Of a DNA stretch of 64,000 bases, positions 8,864-16,731 are shown in pieces (within the stretch, counting starts at the first letter, position 1; the number at the start of each line of letters is the position of its first letter). The notes under the pieces are model-generated. The model did no database searches and was not told the DNA's origin. It saw only the letters and a program-made list of their open reading frames with translations. The DNA is from Paludibacteraceae bacterium (GTDB taxonomy: Bacteria > Bacteroidota > Bacteroidia > Bacteroidales > Paludibacteraceae). The DNA lies in NCBI GenBank assembly GCA_017556705.1, contig JAFYMG010000006.1, positions 1 to 64,000 of the forward strand, read 5' to 3'. The translations under genes and the position numbers were made by a program.

Positions 8864-9075
8864 TGGAGGATAAATCGCCAAGATTCCTTCGGCTGTTGGA
8901 TTTATGGCATGCCGAAAGACGATAGACAATAAAATTAAACGCGCGCATATACGCGGATATGCAAAAAAGAGAGAAGTTACCTAACAGGTAGCTTCTCTAA
9001 GTGTATACTTGCTATCCGATGAAAGAAAGAGTTGGTTTCCCGATTGCCGAATACGAGGAGATTTCGCCCATGATC
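8864..9075 (+). repeat. Copy of the nqrF downstream region
   Basis: Starts with the last codons of nqrF (GGAGGATAAATCGCC) in plus orientation and continues through CCTTCGGCTGTTGG, GGCATGCCGAAAGAC, a 13-bp terminator stem (8970-8982 with 8986-8998) and GTATACTTGCTATCCGATG. The same block is at 22400-22613 and, in diverged form and opposite orientation, at 35650-35945. Confidence 0.9.
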
Positions 9076-9085
9076 CTAGGAAAAA

Positions 9086-9322
9086 TTAAAGTTCGTTTAT
9101 TCCCTCAGTTATTCCCTCATTACTAGTATCTCTATCATAAACAATACAATATCCACCTGTCTTTTTGGATCCTTTATATTCAATAAGACCAGCATCTCTT
9201 AAAATTTTAATATGACATTCTACTGTTTTCTCTGGAACATTGATGAGTTCCTGTAGAGCAGAAGTACGTGTTCCTAAATGTGATTGAATTGCATCTAAAA
9301 GAGTTATTAACAATCTTCCCAA
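9086..9322 (-). CDS. Small winged-helix protein or C-terminal domain
   Basis: 78 codons with a winged-helix pattern: SALQELINVPEKTVECHI as the helix-turn-helix and GLIEYKGSKKTGGYCIVY as the wing, as at the C-terminus of many AlbA_2-type DNA-binding proteins. It overlaps the preceding gene by 16 bases in another frame and has no ATG, only TTG. A one-base slip in a run of five T (about 9335-9339) would fuse it to the 343-residue protein, so it may be that protein's C-terminal domain cut off by a frameshift, or a separate small regulator. Confidence 0.55.
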   Translation of the reverse strand: MGRLLITLLDAIQSHLGTRTSALQELINVPEKTVECHIKILRDAGLIEYKGSKKTGGYCIVYDRDTSNEGITEGINEL

Positions 9323-10338
9323 GTAAGTGCATAAAAATCATGTTCTCCAATATTTGCAAATTGATAGTAAGGCTCTCTTTTCCAATAGTGCAATTTAATA
9401 CTTGTTGTTACATTTTTTCGCATACCGATATAATCTCCATGGAATAAATATGGATCATTACCTCCTTTCCCCGTTCTCATATTATGTTCCTTTCCATGAC
9501 GTACATTTAACACGACTTTAAGCATGGAGTCTAAAGCGCTTTTTATATCTGAGGATCTACTAGCATATTTATTATTGCAGAAGTCTTTATAAAATGAATC
9601 TTGCAATACAAAATGAAAACTTCTATCAATATCATCAATGTCTGTTAATCCTATTTCTTGCAAAACTTTACATCGTAACCCATGATCAAGATCAATTTTA
9701 TTTTGTGCATAACGCCACATTAAAAATGGAGTGTTTTTATTACTCTGAAAAGATTTTAAAGATGAATGACAATATATAATTGCGTTTGAGGATTTTGATA
9801 TTATTTGAGTTGATTCTTTATCCGTATCAATACTATCATATCCATACTCTACACATATTTCTTTATTTAATGATTTCGAAAAAACCACATAGGAATCTAA
9901 CTCGTTGTTATCTATAATATGTAAACAAAAAACAAACCACATTAGCTTTTTCAGAGCATCCTTAAAATCTTGTGGTCTCTCTTTTATATCTTCTATAATA
10001 TTTGTTCGTATTATTTCTGAAGTTTTTTCTATATATTCTGCTTTACATACCTCATCTATAAGATTAGTCCTTTCAAGGTAGCGATTCAGCATTCTGCTTA
10101 TATCTTTATATTCAAAATTGCTATTATATTTTAACAAAATGGGACCTAACTTTTCTGCTATTGGATATATTTCATGTTTATACAACAAATCACCCATATC
10201 AGACAATACATACATTTCCTCTTTATGATTTTTCCACCACTTATCAAGATCAGATATCGTTTGAATATATTGCTCAAGGTTTTCTTCAGACATATCTTCT
10301 CCGAAAGAAAATAAATATGGATCTATAATATATTTCAT
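9307..10338 (-). CDS. Unknown protein of the DUF3696-ATPase operon
   Basis: 343 residues, no family recognised. It is acidic and soluble, without signal peptide or membrane helices. Notable parts are an N-terminal IIDPYLFSFG, a tryptophan-rich LDKWWKNH, and a C-terminal section with several conserved-looking histidines and aromatics (RHGKEHNMRTGKGGNDPYLF, KLHYWKREPYYQF). It starts 15 bases after the ATPase gene and overlaps the winged-helix frame, so the three form one transcript. ATPases of this type often work with a linked effector in phage defence; by position this protein is the candidate effector. That role is inference only. Confidence 0.7.
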   Translation of the reverse strand: MKYIIDPYLFSFGEDMSEENLEQYIQTISDLDKWWKNHKEEMYVLSDMGDLLYKHEIYPIAEKLGPILLKYNSNFEYKDISRMLNRYLERTNLIDEVCKAEYIEKTSEIIRTNIIEDIKERPQDFKDALKKLMWFVFCLHIIDNNELDSYVVFSKSLNKEICVEYGYDSIDTDKESTQIISKSSNAIIYCHSSLKSFQSNKNTPFLMWRYAQNKIDLDHGLRCKVLQEIGLTDIDDIDRSFHFVLQDSFYKDFCNNKYASRSSDIKSALDSMLKVVLNVRHGKEHNMRTGKGGNDPYLFHGDYIGMRKNVTTSIKLHYWKREPYYQFANIGEHDFYALTWEDC

Positions 10339-10353
10339 AGAGGAGAAAACACT

Positions 10354-12153
10354 TTAATTTCTTCGTTTCTTTTCAAATGCTGCTTCTACAATTTGCGAAG
10401 CAAGTTCCTCGCCTTCATCAAAAAAACCATCTGGCCAATAATCAATTTTTCCATATGGATTGATTGTGATTTTACGATACATAGAGGAACCATCATTTTT
10501 ATCTTTCTCCACAAAATAAATCATAGTGTCATTAGCAATTTTTGGCTCCTTAGATTTTGCAACAAGTAGACGTAAACGATTGATGAGATATTCAGAATGG
10601 GTCTCAACAATACATTGTTTCCCTAAAGCATTCATACTAACAAAAAAATCCGCAAGTCTAGTTTGCACCCTAGGATGCAAGTGTAATTCTGGCTGCTCTA
10701 ATATTATTGTATTACCTTTTTCTGCCAAAAAACAAAGTACAAGTATTGGAAGAATTTGACTTACTCCTACACCCACATGAGTCAAATCTTGTTTGATACC
10801 TTTCTCTTCGGTAGTTATCTTAAGTTCATGTCCGAACTTGCCTTTATCGTTAGTGTTCATATCCATCGCAACTCCCAGATATATTAGCCATTTATTAATT
10901 GCCTCTGACAATGTACCCTCTACCAGATTTGGATTATTTGAGTTTAAAGATGGTGTCTCATAATCTTTTGGATTAACATATGATATGATTTTTTCTTTAT
11001 TATTCTCATACACCGCTGCAGTATTCTCACCTTTCAAACCAAGACCCGCTATATCTCCGCTACTTTCAAGCGGATAGAGAGACTTCGGCTCCTCACGAAG
11101 TGGACCTAAGTATTGTATTTTATCACAAAAAAAGGTTCGTAAATATTCTAGTCCTGGCTGATAGAACAGAGGCTTTCTTTCTACGATATATTTTACAGGA
11201 AGAAGCTCTAGTGGATGAAGCAACATATTTAAGTACTCCTGTATATCTTCCGCATCCATTGTACTCACTCTTAAAACAGAACGCAATCTGTTCAAGGTAA
11301 AATTACTATTCATCAACTTATCATAATTCTTTTGAAAGGTATCTTCATCACGAAATTTTTTCTTTGTTTGAATATCTTTGGCCACTGCAAATCCTTGACT
11401 TTTAATTAGCGAAATTATTGGTTTCTGATCTTCCGCTCGCAAATAACACTCTCCGTTACCAAACAAATATTCACTTAAATAGGCACGAATCTGATCTGTT
11501 TCATTGCAATAGGCGATTAAATACTTCGGGAGAAAATGAAACATGCCCGCCCCAAGATAATGCCATGGTAAACGTTTGTCCAAATAATTAGGTCTTTGCT
11601 TATATTCAAAATCAATCGTATATTTTAACTCTGATGGTTGTAATTTATTCTTGTTTTCACCTATTATTAATTGTTCTTGTTCACTTCTATGTGCACTTTT
11701 TTTTACATGTAACCAACCTATTTTTTCTTTTTGAGAATAAGAAATCATATTCATACTCTCAAGATCTGGATGAAGACATTCTTCGGTATTTGAAGACACT
11801 TCAAAATCACAATCTATTTGAGATGTTGCAGCGACATCCCTATATCTTCGAAGAATATAAAAATCCTCTGTTTCTTGTAATTTGTTGAGTGAAAAGCCAA
11901 CTTTAATCTTCCTGTTATTATCTCTTCGATGAACAATATCGTCATAAGTACCAAATTTTTTAAACCAGCCATTTAATACTATTGAATTCGAAGATACTTG
12001 ATTTTGCAATGTTTGAGTAACCAGCAGAATACTTTGAAGAATAGTACTTTTTCCCGAACTATTTGCTCCCGTAAAAATAGTCAATGGCCTAAACTCTAGT
12101 TCCGTTTCTCTATTAATTGCTTTAAAATTATTTAATATCCATTTACTAATCAT
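10354..12153 (-). CDS. SMC/OLD-like AAA ATPase with DUF3696 C-terminus
   Basis: 599 residues. Walker A is GANSSGKST (residues 29-37). The signature-like loop is HVGVGVSQILPIL, Walker B with the D-loop is TIILEQPELHLHP, and the switch histidine is in IVETHSEYLINRL. The tail (NPYGKIDYWPDGFFDEGEE) matches the DUF3696 end found in this ATPase group. Such proteins are related to the ATPase half of OLD and Septu and occur mostly in variable islands. It is the first gene of an operon with the 343-residue unknown and the winged-helix frame. Low GC content and location beside an nqrF fragment suggest acquisition by transfer. Confidence 0.88.
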   Translation of the reverse strand: MISKWILNNFKAINRETELEFRPLTIFTGANSSGKSTILQSILLVTQTLQNQVSSNSIVLNGWFKKFGTYDDIVHRRDNNRKIKVGFSLNKLQETEDFYILRRYRDVAATSQIDCDFEVSSNTEECLHPDLESMNMISYSQKEKIGWLHVKKSAHRSEQEQLIIGENKNKLQPSELKYTIDFEYKQRPNYLDKRLPWHYLGAGMFHFLPKYLIAYCNETDQIRAYLSEYLFGNGECYLRAEDQKPIISLIKSQGFAVAKDIQTKKKFRDEDTFQKNYDKLMNSNFTLNRLRSVLRVSTMDAEDIQEYLNMLLHPLELLPVKYIVERKPLFYQPGLEYLRTFFCDKIQYLGPLREEPKSLYPLESSGDIAGLGLKGENTAAVYENNKEKIISYVNPKDYETPSLNSNNPNLVEGTLSEAINKWLIYLGVAMDMNTNDKGKFGHELKITTEEKGIKQDLTHVGVGVSQILPILVLCFLAEKGNTIILEQPELHLHPRVQTRLADFFVSMNALGKQCIVETHSEYLINRLRLLVAKSKEPKIANDTMIYFVEKDKNDGSSMYRKITINPYGKIDYWPDGFFDEGEELASQIVEAAFEKKRRN

Positions 12154-12413
12154 AGTTGTTGTTATTTTATTACACTTGAGAAAATTAATTGACCTTATCA
12201 GGTTCTGTGATGATTGTTAATTTTAAATTTCACATAAACAGAATGATGCAAATATCCATACTCATTTAGTATAATAATGGTATCATATCAATTTATCACA
12301 TAGTGTTCTAAAAACATATCCATTTAACTTTTTGCGCGTATGGTTAATACCATTAAAAAGCGTTTCGAAATAGAAAAGTAACATTGATGTCTACTGAATG
12401 TATATATTTCTCT

Positions 12414-13982
12414 CTATTCAATAACACACTCGTGCTTTTTGCTTTTGGTGTCGTAGTTGATACCTACCAAAAGGATATTGCCTGCATAATATTTGAGGGC
12501 GTCGCTGTAGCGTTTGTCTTTGATTTGGGTAATGGCACTTTCTGCGTCTTTGTTGTACTTCAATTCAATCACAATAGCAGGACTATCCACTCCTTTACGG
12601 GGTATCAGCACCAAATCCGCAAATCCTTTCCCCGCAGGCAGTTCGCGATACCAAGTGTAGTCTTTCTTTGCGAAATAATATGCCATATACAATGCGCACA
12701 TCAATGAGTTCTCATCATTATAACGCAATATGCTGGTTTCATCTGCATGAATGCGGTCAATCGCTTCTGCAACAACTTCGGCATTACCTTCGAGGGTTTG
12801 ATTGAGTAGATATTCAGACTGTTTCAATGTATCCACGATTATTTTCCAGTCGCTACCTTCAATGGTATTTTCAAACTCTTGTTGTACTTCGTAATTAGGG
12901 ATACGCGCCTCTTTGGTCTCTACATTATACGACAAATATCCCAAATGAATCAACACCGAAAGTGCATCATCTTTGCTCTTGATATTATTCAGGTCGTTGG
13001 AGAACATACCAATATTGACTGGCACAGAGTTGCCTGCCAATAGAGAAACAATAGCATCTTTAAGCCCATCAAAATTGAGCATAATATATTGTTTCAATCC
13101 CTCATAAGCATCTGTGTTGGTCCAATAACTTTCAAAACTTTGGCGCTTTACCGCTTTAATGACTGAAAATGGATTATAAACAGCAGGCTCTTTGCCGATT
13201 TGATAGCCATCGTACCAGTACTTAATCTGCTCTTTGTCCACATGGTACTTCTCCGCCAAATACTCTACCTCGGTTGGCAAGAAACCAAAATATCCTGCCA
13301 GTCCACCAGGACTAACCATTGTGTATTCCTCAAAGTTATTCAGCGCAGATTGCGTATCGTATTGCTTAATAGGAAGAATACCTGTCATATATACACCTGC
13401 GAATACACGGTCGGTATTTGCACCCTTGAATATGCGTCGAAGCCATTTGACATAGTTTTCCATCAATTCGGGGTACTTGGGTGCCTCACGGCAAATAGCA
13501 TCCCACTCATCCACAATCATAATAAACTGCTCACCCGTATGCTCAACCACTTGCAGCAAATAAGACATGAGGTCATTGCCCTCTTTGAGCTTTACATCCG
13601 AAAAAACTTCTTGCAAGTCCGCTTTTATTCGCTGCTCCATCATGTCCACTACTGCACCCATATTGTCTTTGTAGGAAGTAGTAAAGTCGGTTATGTCCAA
13701 ATATATAACAGGATAACGATTGAGATACTGCTCGAAAGTTGGATGTTGTGCAATCGCCAAATCATGGAAAAGTGCACGAGAGTTGCAGGACTTATCATAG
13801 TAAGCAGATAACATCTTTGCAGCCATCGATTTACCAAATCGACGACAACGGCAAACGCAAGTGAACTGGTGTTCGGTACGAAGTGTTTCGTTGATGAACG
13901 CTATCAGCCCGCTTTTGTCCACATACTCGCTATTACGAGCCTTTGCAAAGCTGCTATTTCCCAAATTGATAAACTCTGCCAT
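12414..13982 (-). CDS. AAA-ATPase-like / PD-(D/E)XK nuclease family protein
   Basis: 522 residues from the ATG at 13982. That start is chosen because MAEFINLGNSSF is the usual beginning of this Bacteroidota family and the promoter lies about 25 bases upstream. The N-terminal half is the AAA-ATPase-like domain (FTCVCRCRRFGKSMAAKML as P-loop region; IMIVDEWDAI as Walker B). The C-terminus is a PD-(D/E)XK nuclease-like domain with ADLVLIPRK and IVIELKYNKDAESAITQI. The family is large and repeated in many Bacteroidales genomes; its biological role is not established. The gene is divergent from the 313-residue unknown, with back-to-back promoters in 14007-14104. Confidence 0.9.
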   Translation of the reverse strand: MAEFINLGNSSFAKARNSEYVDKSGLIAFINETLRTEHQFTCVCRCRRFGKSMAAKMLSAYYDKSCNSRALFHDLAIAQHPTFEQYLNRYPVIYLDITDFTTSYKDNMGAVVDMMEQRIKADLQEVFSDVKLKEGNDLMSYLLQVVEHTGEQFIMIVDEWDAICREAPKYPELMENYVKWLRRIFKGANTDRVFAGVYMTGILPIKQYDTQSALNNFEEYTMVSPGGLAGYFGFLPTEVEYLAEKYHVDKEQIKYWYDGYQIGKEPAVYNPFSVIKAVKRQSFESYWTNTDAYEGLKQYIMLNFDGLKDAIVSLLAGNSVPVNIGMFSNDLNNIKSKDDALSVLIHLGYLSYNVETKEARIPNYEVQQEFENTIEGSDWKIIVDTLKQSEYLLNQTLEGNAEVVAEAIDRIHADETSILRYNDENSLMCALYMAYYFAKKDYTWYRELPAGKGFADLVLIPRKGVDSPAIVIELKYNKDAESAITQIKDKRYSDALKYYAGNILLVGINYDTKSKKHECVIE

Positions 13983-14006
13983 GGTTATGTTTTTGATATT
14001 TTGGCG

Positions 14007-14014
14007 CAAAGATA
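14007..14014 (-). promoter_or_regulatory. Promoter TAtcTTTG of the AAA/PD-(D/E)XK gene
   Basis: Minus-strand TTTGCACATCTC, nine T-strand bases, then TATCTTTGCG, 25 bases before the start codon. Confidence 0.65.
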
Positions 14015-14096
14015 CACTTTTTTTTTGAGATGTGCAAAAAAAAATACATTTTAGAGAAAAAAATGAAAAATATTTGCTTATCCACGGAAAATGTTG

Positions 14097-14104
14097 TACT
14101 TTTG
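14097..14104 (+). promoter_or_regulatory. Promoter TActTTTG of the 313-residue unknown
   Basis: TACTTTTG with a TTG 20 bases upstream (14074-14076), the spacing of Bacteroidota promoters; transcription would begin near 14111. Confidence 0.65.
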
Positions 14105-14161
14105 CAGAGTGAAGCATTCTTTAGAAAACAACAAACCAACTTATATCTAAATTTAGCAATT

Positions 14162-15103
14162 ATGGCAACCCTAAAAATCAAAGTACCTATTTACATCTCA
14201 TCTGTTTTGGAAGAGAGTTTTTACTCCTATCCAGAAATGTGCCAATGTATTGAGCATATCATCAATGCTTATAACAATCGACGTCCTGATGAAAAACTTT
14301 CTATTACCCAACGCGCTAAATTGAAACAAAAAGTTATTAAACTTATTCAATTTGACAGATACAACTTTGGAAACACTCCAGCCCTTTTATTGCGTATTGA
14401 AGAATATAAAAAAAATAATAAAGATCTGTATATTGAAAATTCGATGACAGCAGAGCAACGAGATATTGCTTTAGAAGATAAAATTGGTAGTAACTACAAT
14501 TATGTTTTATTATATCCTCTTATTCGCTATTTGGATAATGGCAATGTGGAAAATCGTTGGGTGGCTTTTGTGTATAATGACCCAAGTAAAGAAGATGTCG
14601 ATATTAAAACAACTACACATTCCGTATTATCCAAAATTCTAAACTTATCTGTAAAAGCTGTTATGCGTGAAAGCACAAGAAATAGACTTCACAGAACTCC
14701 TGTCATACCAAAAGTCGTTGCTAACTACGTTACAGTGAATAATCATCCCAATGATCAAGTTGATTTAAGACAATATGAGCTATCTTGCAAGTCAACACGA
14801 AAGATTACATACCAAAATTTACCTCAAGATGAATTGATGTATTTGATGAATGATCAGCCAGAAGATGTTGTTTCTAAAAAAATCACGGTTCAATTCAACA
14901 AAAATGAAAATGTAAAGATGACATATGAATTGAACACTGAAAACATATTAATTCAAACGTTAATAGAAGAAAGTAACGGATATGAAATTACTCTAGAACC
15001 TGAGGATATTGCAACAATGCATGAGCCAATCAATGTACAGCAACACTTAGGTGACATTATCACACGCTTTTTGAGTAATGAAGTAGCTCTACAAAATGAT
15101 TAG
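14162..15103 (+). CDS. Unknown soluble protein paired with a membrane protein
   Basis: 313 residues, family not recognised. The ATG at 14162 is preferred over upstream in-frame codons because the promoter lies at 14097-14104. The protein looks cytosolic and mixed alpha/beta. The middle part (YNYVLLYPLIRYLDN, RWVAFVYNDPSKED) resembles a folded enzyme or sensor domain but shows no motif I can name. It overlaps the next gene, a three-helix membrane protein, by eight bases, so translation is likely coupled. A soluble sensor plus a small membrane partner is a frequent layout for abortive-infection systems, and the neighbours on both sides are defence-like. No sequence evidence proves that role. 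Confidence 0.75.
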   Translation: MATLKIKVPIYISSVLEESFYSYPEMCQCIEHIINAYNNRRPDEKLSITQRAKLKQKVIKLIQFDRYNFGNTPALLLRIEEYKKNNKDLYIENSMTAEQRDIALEDKIGSNYNYVLLYPLIRYLDNGNVENRWVAFVYNDPSKEDVDIKTTTHSVLSKILNLSVKAVMRESTRNRLHRTPVIPKVVANYVTVNNHPNDQVDLRQYELSCKSTRKITYQNLPQDELMYLMNDQPEDVVSKKITVQFNKNENVKMTYELNTENILIQTLIEESNGYEITLEPEDIATMHEPINVQQHLGDIITRFLSNEVALQND

Positions 15104-15509
15104 TCTTATGCAAGAATGGTATTCTATATCATATAGTGTATTTTTAGGATTATCTGGAATATTCTTCACATTGTTTACCGTAATATATGCGTTGATTGAC
15201 AACAAGAAAACAACGGTTAACTTTTTAACTGATTTGCGCAAGCAAGGCCAAGCATCTCCACGACAAGTAGCGGATTGGAAATATTGGAAGAATTTTATAG
15301 CAACACTTCGGGATTTTAATAAACACGTACTTGCATTATTTGCAATTTCCATCATCATAAGTGCTGGATTTATTGCTTTGCGCATTCTAGAGATAGAAAA
15401 ATTATGGTTAACTTACCTCTTAATTATAATTGAGGCTGCGACTATAATATATCTTTCTTACGCATTCATTCGATTCATTTGGTTATATCACAAAAATATG
15501 GAAGATTGA
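15096..15509 (+). CDS. Three-helix membrane protein, possible effector
   Basis: 137 residues with three predicted membrane spans (about 11-36, 72-96, 101-129) and a cytosolic loop between the first two that carries LRKQGQASPRQVADWKYWKN. It overlaps the upstream unknown by eight bases; an alternative ATG is at 15108. No family recognised. By analogy with small membrane effectors it might disturb the membrane, but this is only a hypothesis from its pairing. Confidence 0.75.
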   Translation: MISLMQEWYSISYSVFLGLSGIFFTLFTVIYALIDNKKTTVNFLTDLRKQGQASPRQVADWKYWKNFIATLRDFNKHVLALFAISIIISAGFIALRILEIEKLWLTYLLIIIEAATIIYLSYAFIRFIWLYHKNMED

Positions 15510-15598
15510 TTTTATGAAGATTTTAGCAAAATAGTGCGACAAGCATCTAGCCATTATGTTTGTTAGGATGTGTACGAACAATCGCAATGTATTTAAAG

Positions 15599-15630
15599 CA
15601 AGCCACCCGAAAGTGGCTTGTTTATTTTTA
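15599..15630 (+). terminator. Terminator of the two-gene unknown operon
   Basis: CAAGCCAC-CCGAAA-GTGGCTTG followed by TTTATTTTT, 90 bases after the membrane-protein stop. Confidence 0.8.
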
Positions 15631-15693
15631 GCACAATAAGATAATATATATACCAAGGCCTAGGGAAAAGAATATGAAAGAATAATTCTAATT

Positions 15694-15861
15694 TTACGAA
15701 AGGTGGTGGAGGATGTCGTCGGCTTCGGGGATGGAGAGTTTTTGACGGATTTGAGGATTGCGCTGGTAGATTGTTTGAAGAATTTGAGTCTTACGCTGGT
15801 AAATAGTTTGAAGACTTTGGCGAGTGAGCATGTTAATCGCCTTTGTCGAAAAATTTGCCTT
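15694..15861 (-). pseudogene. Duplicated 3' end of the TPR regulator gene
   Basis: Translates to the last residues of the regulator encoded at 16732-18426 (KANFSTKAINMLTRQSLQ to EADDILHHLS and a stop), with a 36-base tandem duplication inside (LQTIYQRKTQI repeated). No start and no upstream domain. It lies in the same orientation as the intact gene, about 1 kb away. Confidence 0.9.
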
Positions 15862-15944
15862 AAAACAAAAACATAAATTGATCTATTACGAATGCAATGG
15901 ATAGAGTTATGGTAGATTTGTTTGCACATGTCGGAAAAATGTAG

Positions 15945-15952
15945 TACCTTTG
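15945..15952 (+). promoter_or_regulatory. Promoter TAccTTTG heading a 380-base leader
   Basis: TACCTTTG with TTTG at 15921-15924, correct spacing. The next gene starts at 16340, leaving a long leader (15960-16339) that holds only a 9-codon ORF at 16068 and a small hairpin CTGCCA-TTT-TGGCAG. It may drive the DUF2188 gene or a small RNA. Confidence 0.45.
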
Positions 15953-16339
15953 TCGGCGGAATGAGAATTTCGATAGCATATATATTCAGTCAAGCATGCA
16001 GAATGGTCTGTGTGGTAGGATTTCTTCGATAAATTCTTAAAATTCATTTTAATCTATTGTTATACGATGAACGGAATTCTTATCGCTATTAAGTAAATAA
16101 TCATTAACTTCACTTAAAAACACTTTCTCAAAATATATGCAAAATGTAATTTATCTGCCATTTTGGCAGTCCGTTTAACATTTTAAACTTAACATAACTA
16201 TTTTATGTATAAAGATGACTAATGGCATAATCATTGTAAGCACTTACTTGGTGATTGCCAGGTATCAGTTGATCGGCCTAAGACATGAAACCAAACAATC
16301 GCTAAAGTTTAATCTTAATGGTCGAGAAAGGAGTAGCAT

Positions 16340-16561
16340 ATGGGAAAAAATCAACACGTTGTACCAGTAGGAGACAAGTGGGGAGTAAAAGGCGAGGGTA
16401 ATTCCAAATATACGGCTATCACAAATACCCAAAGAGAAGCCGCTGAAATTGCAAGAAGAATTGCCATTAACCAAGAATCTGAGCGTTTTATACATCGACC
16501 AGATGGACGTATACGCGAGCGTGACTCTTATGGGAATGATCCATTCCCACCAAGAGGCTAA
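16340..16561 (+). CDS. DUF2188 domain protein
   Basis: 73 residues, full length for a DUF2188 protein. The signature runs from HVVPVGDKWGVKGEGNSK at the start through TQREAAEIARRIA to the RPDGRIRERDSYGNDPFPP end, all typical. The ATG has a good ribosome site (AAGGAG, 7 bases upstream). The function of the family is unknown; members are small, basic and widespread, often on mobile DNA. It stands alone between two copies of the regulator 3' end and has its own terminator. Confidence 0.93.
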   Translation: MGKNQHVVPVGDKWGVKGEGNSKYTAITNTQREAAEIARRIAINQESERFIHRPDGRIRERDSYGNDPFPPRG

Positions 16562-16571
16562 AAACCAAGTG

Positions 16572-16600
16572 GCAGTAGTGTTTTACACTACTGCTTTTTT
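16572..16600 (+). terminator. Terminator of the DUF2188 gene
   Basis: GCAGTAGTG-TTTTA-CACTACTGC followed by six T, ten bases after the stop. Confidence 0.92.
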
Positions 16601-16731
16601 CTTTTGTTACAACTGGCAAAGAAGTACGTTATTTTTTGAAATATGCAAATAGAAGTTGAGATTTGGAGAAAAATGTAGAAAAATAGGGAAATGTTACAAA
16701 AAAGGAAGATAAACAAGAAAAGTGCGAAGAT

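Noticed and set aside
14162..15509. Assignment of the two-gene unit to the Kiwa system
   Set aside because: Gene order and membrane-protein size differ and no DUF4868 motif could be confirmed by eye.
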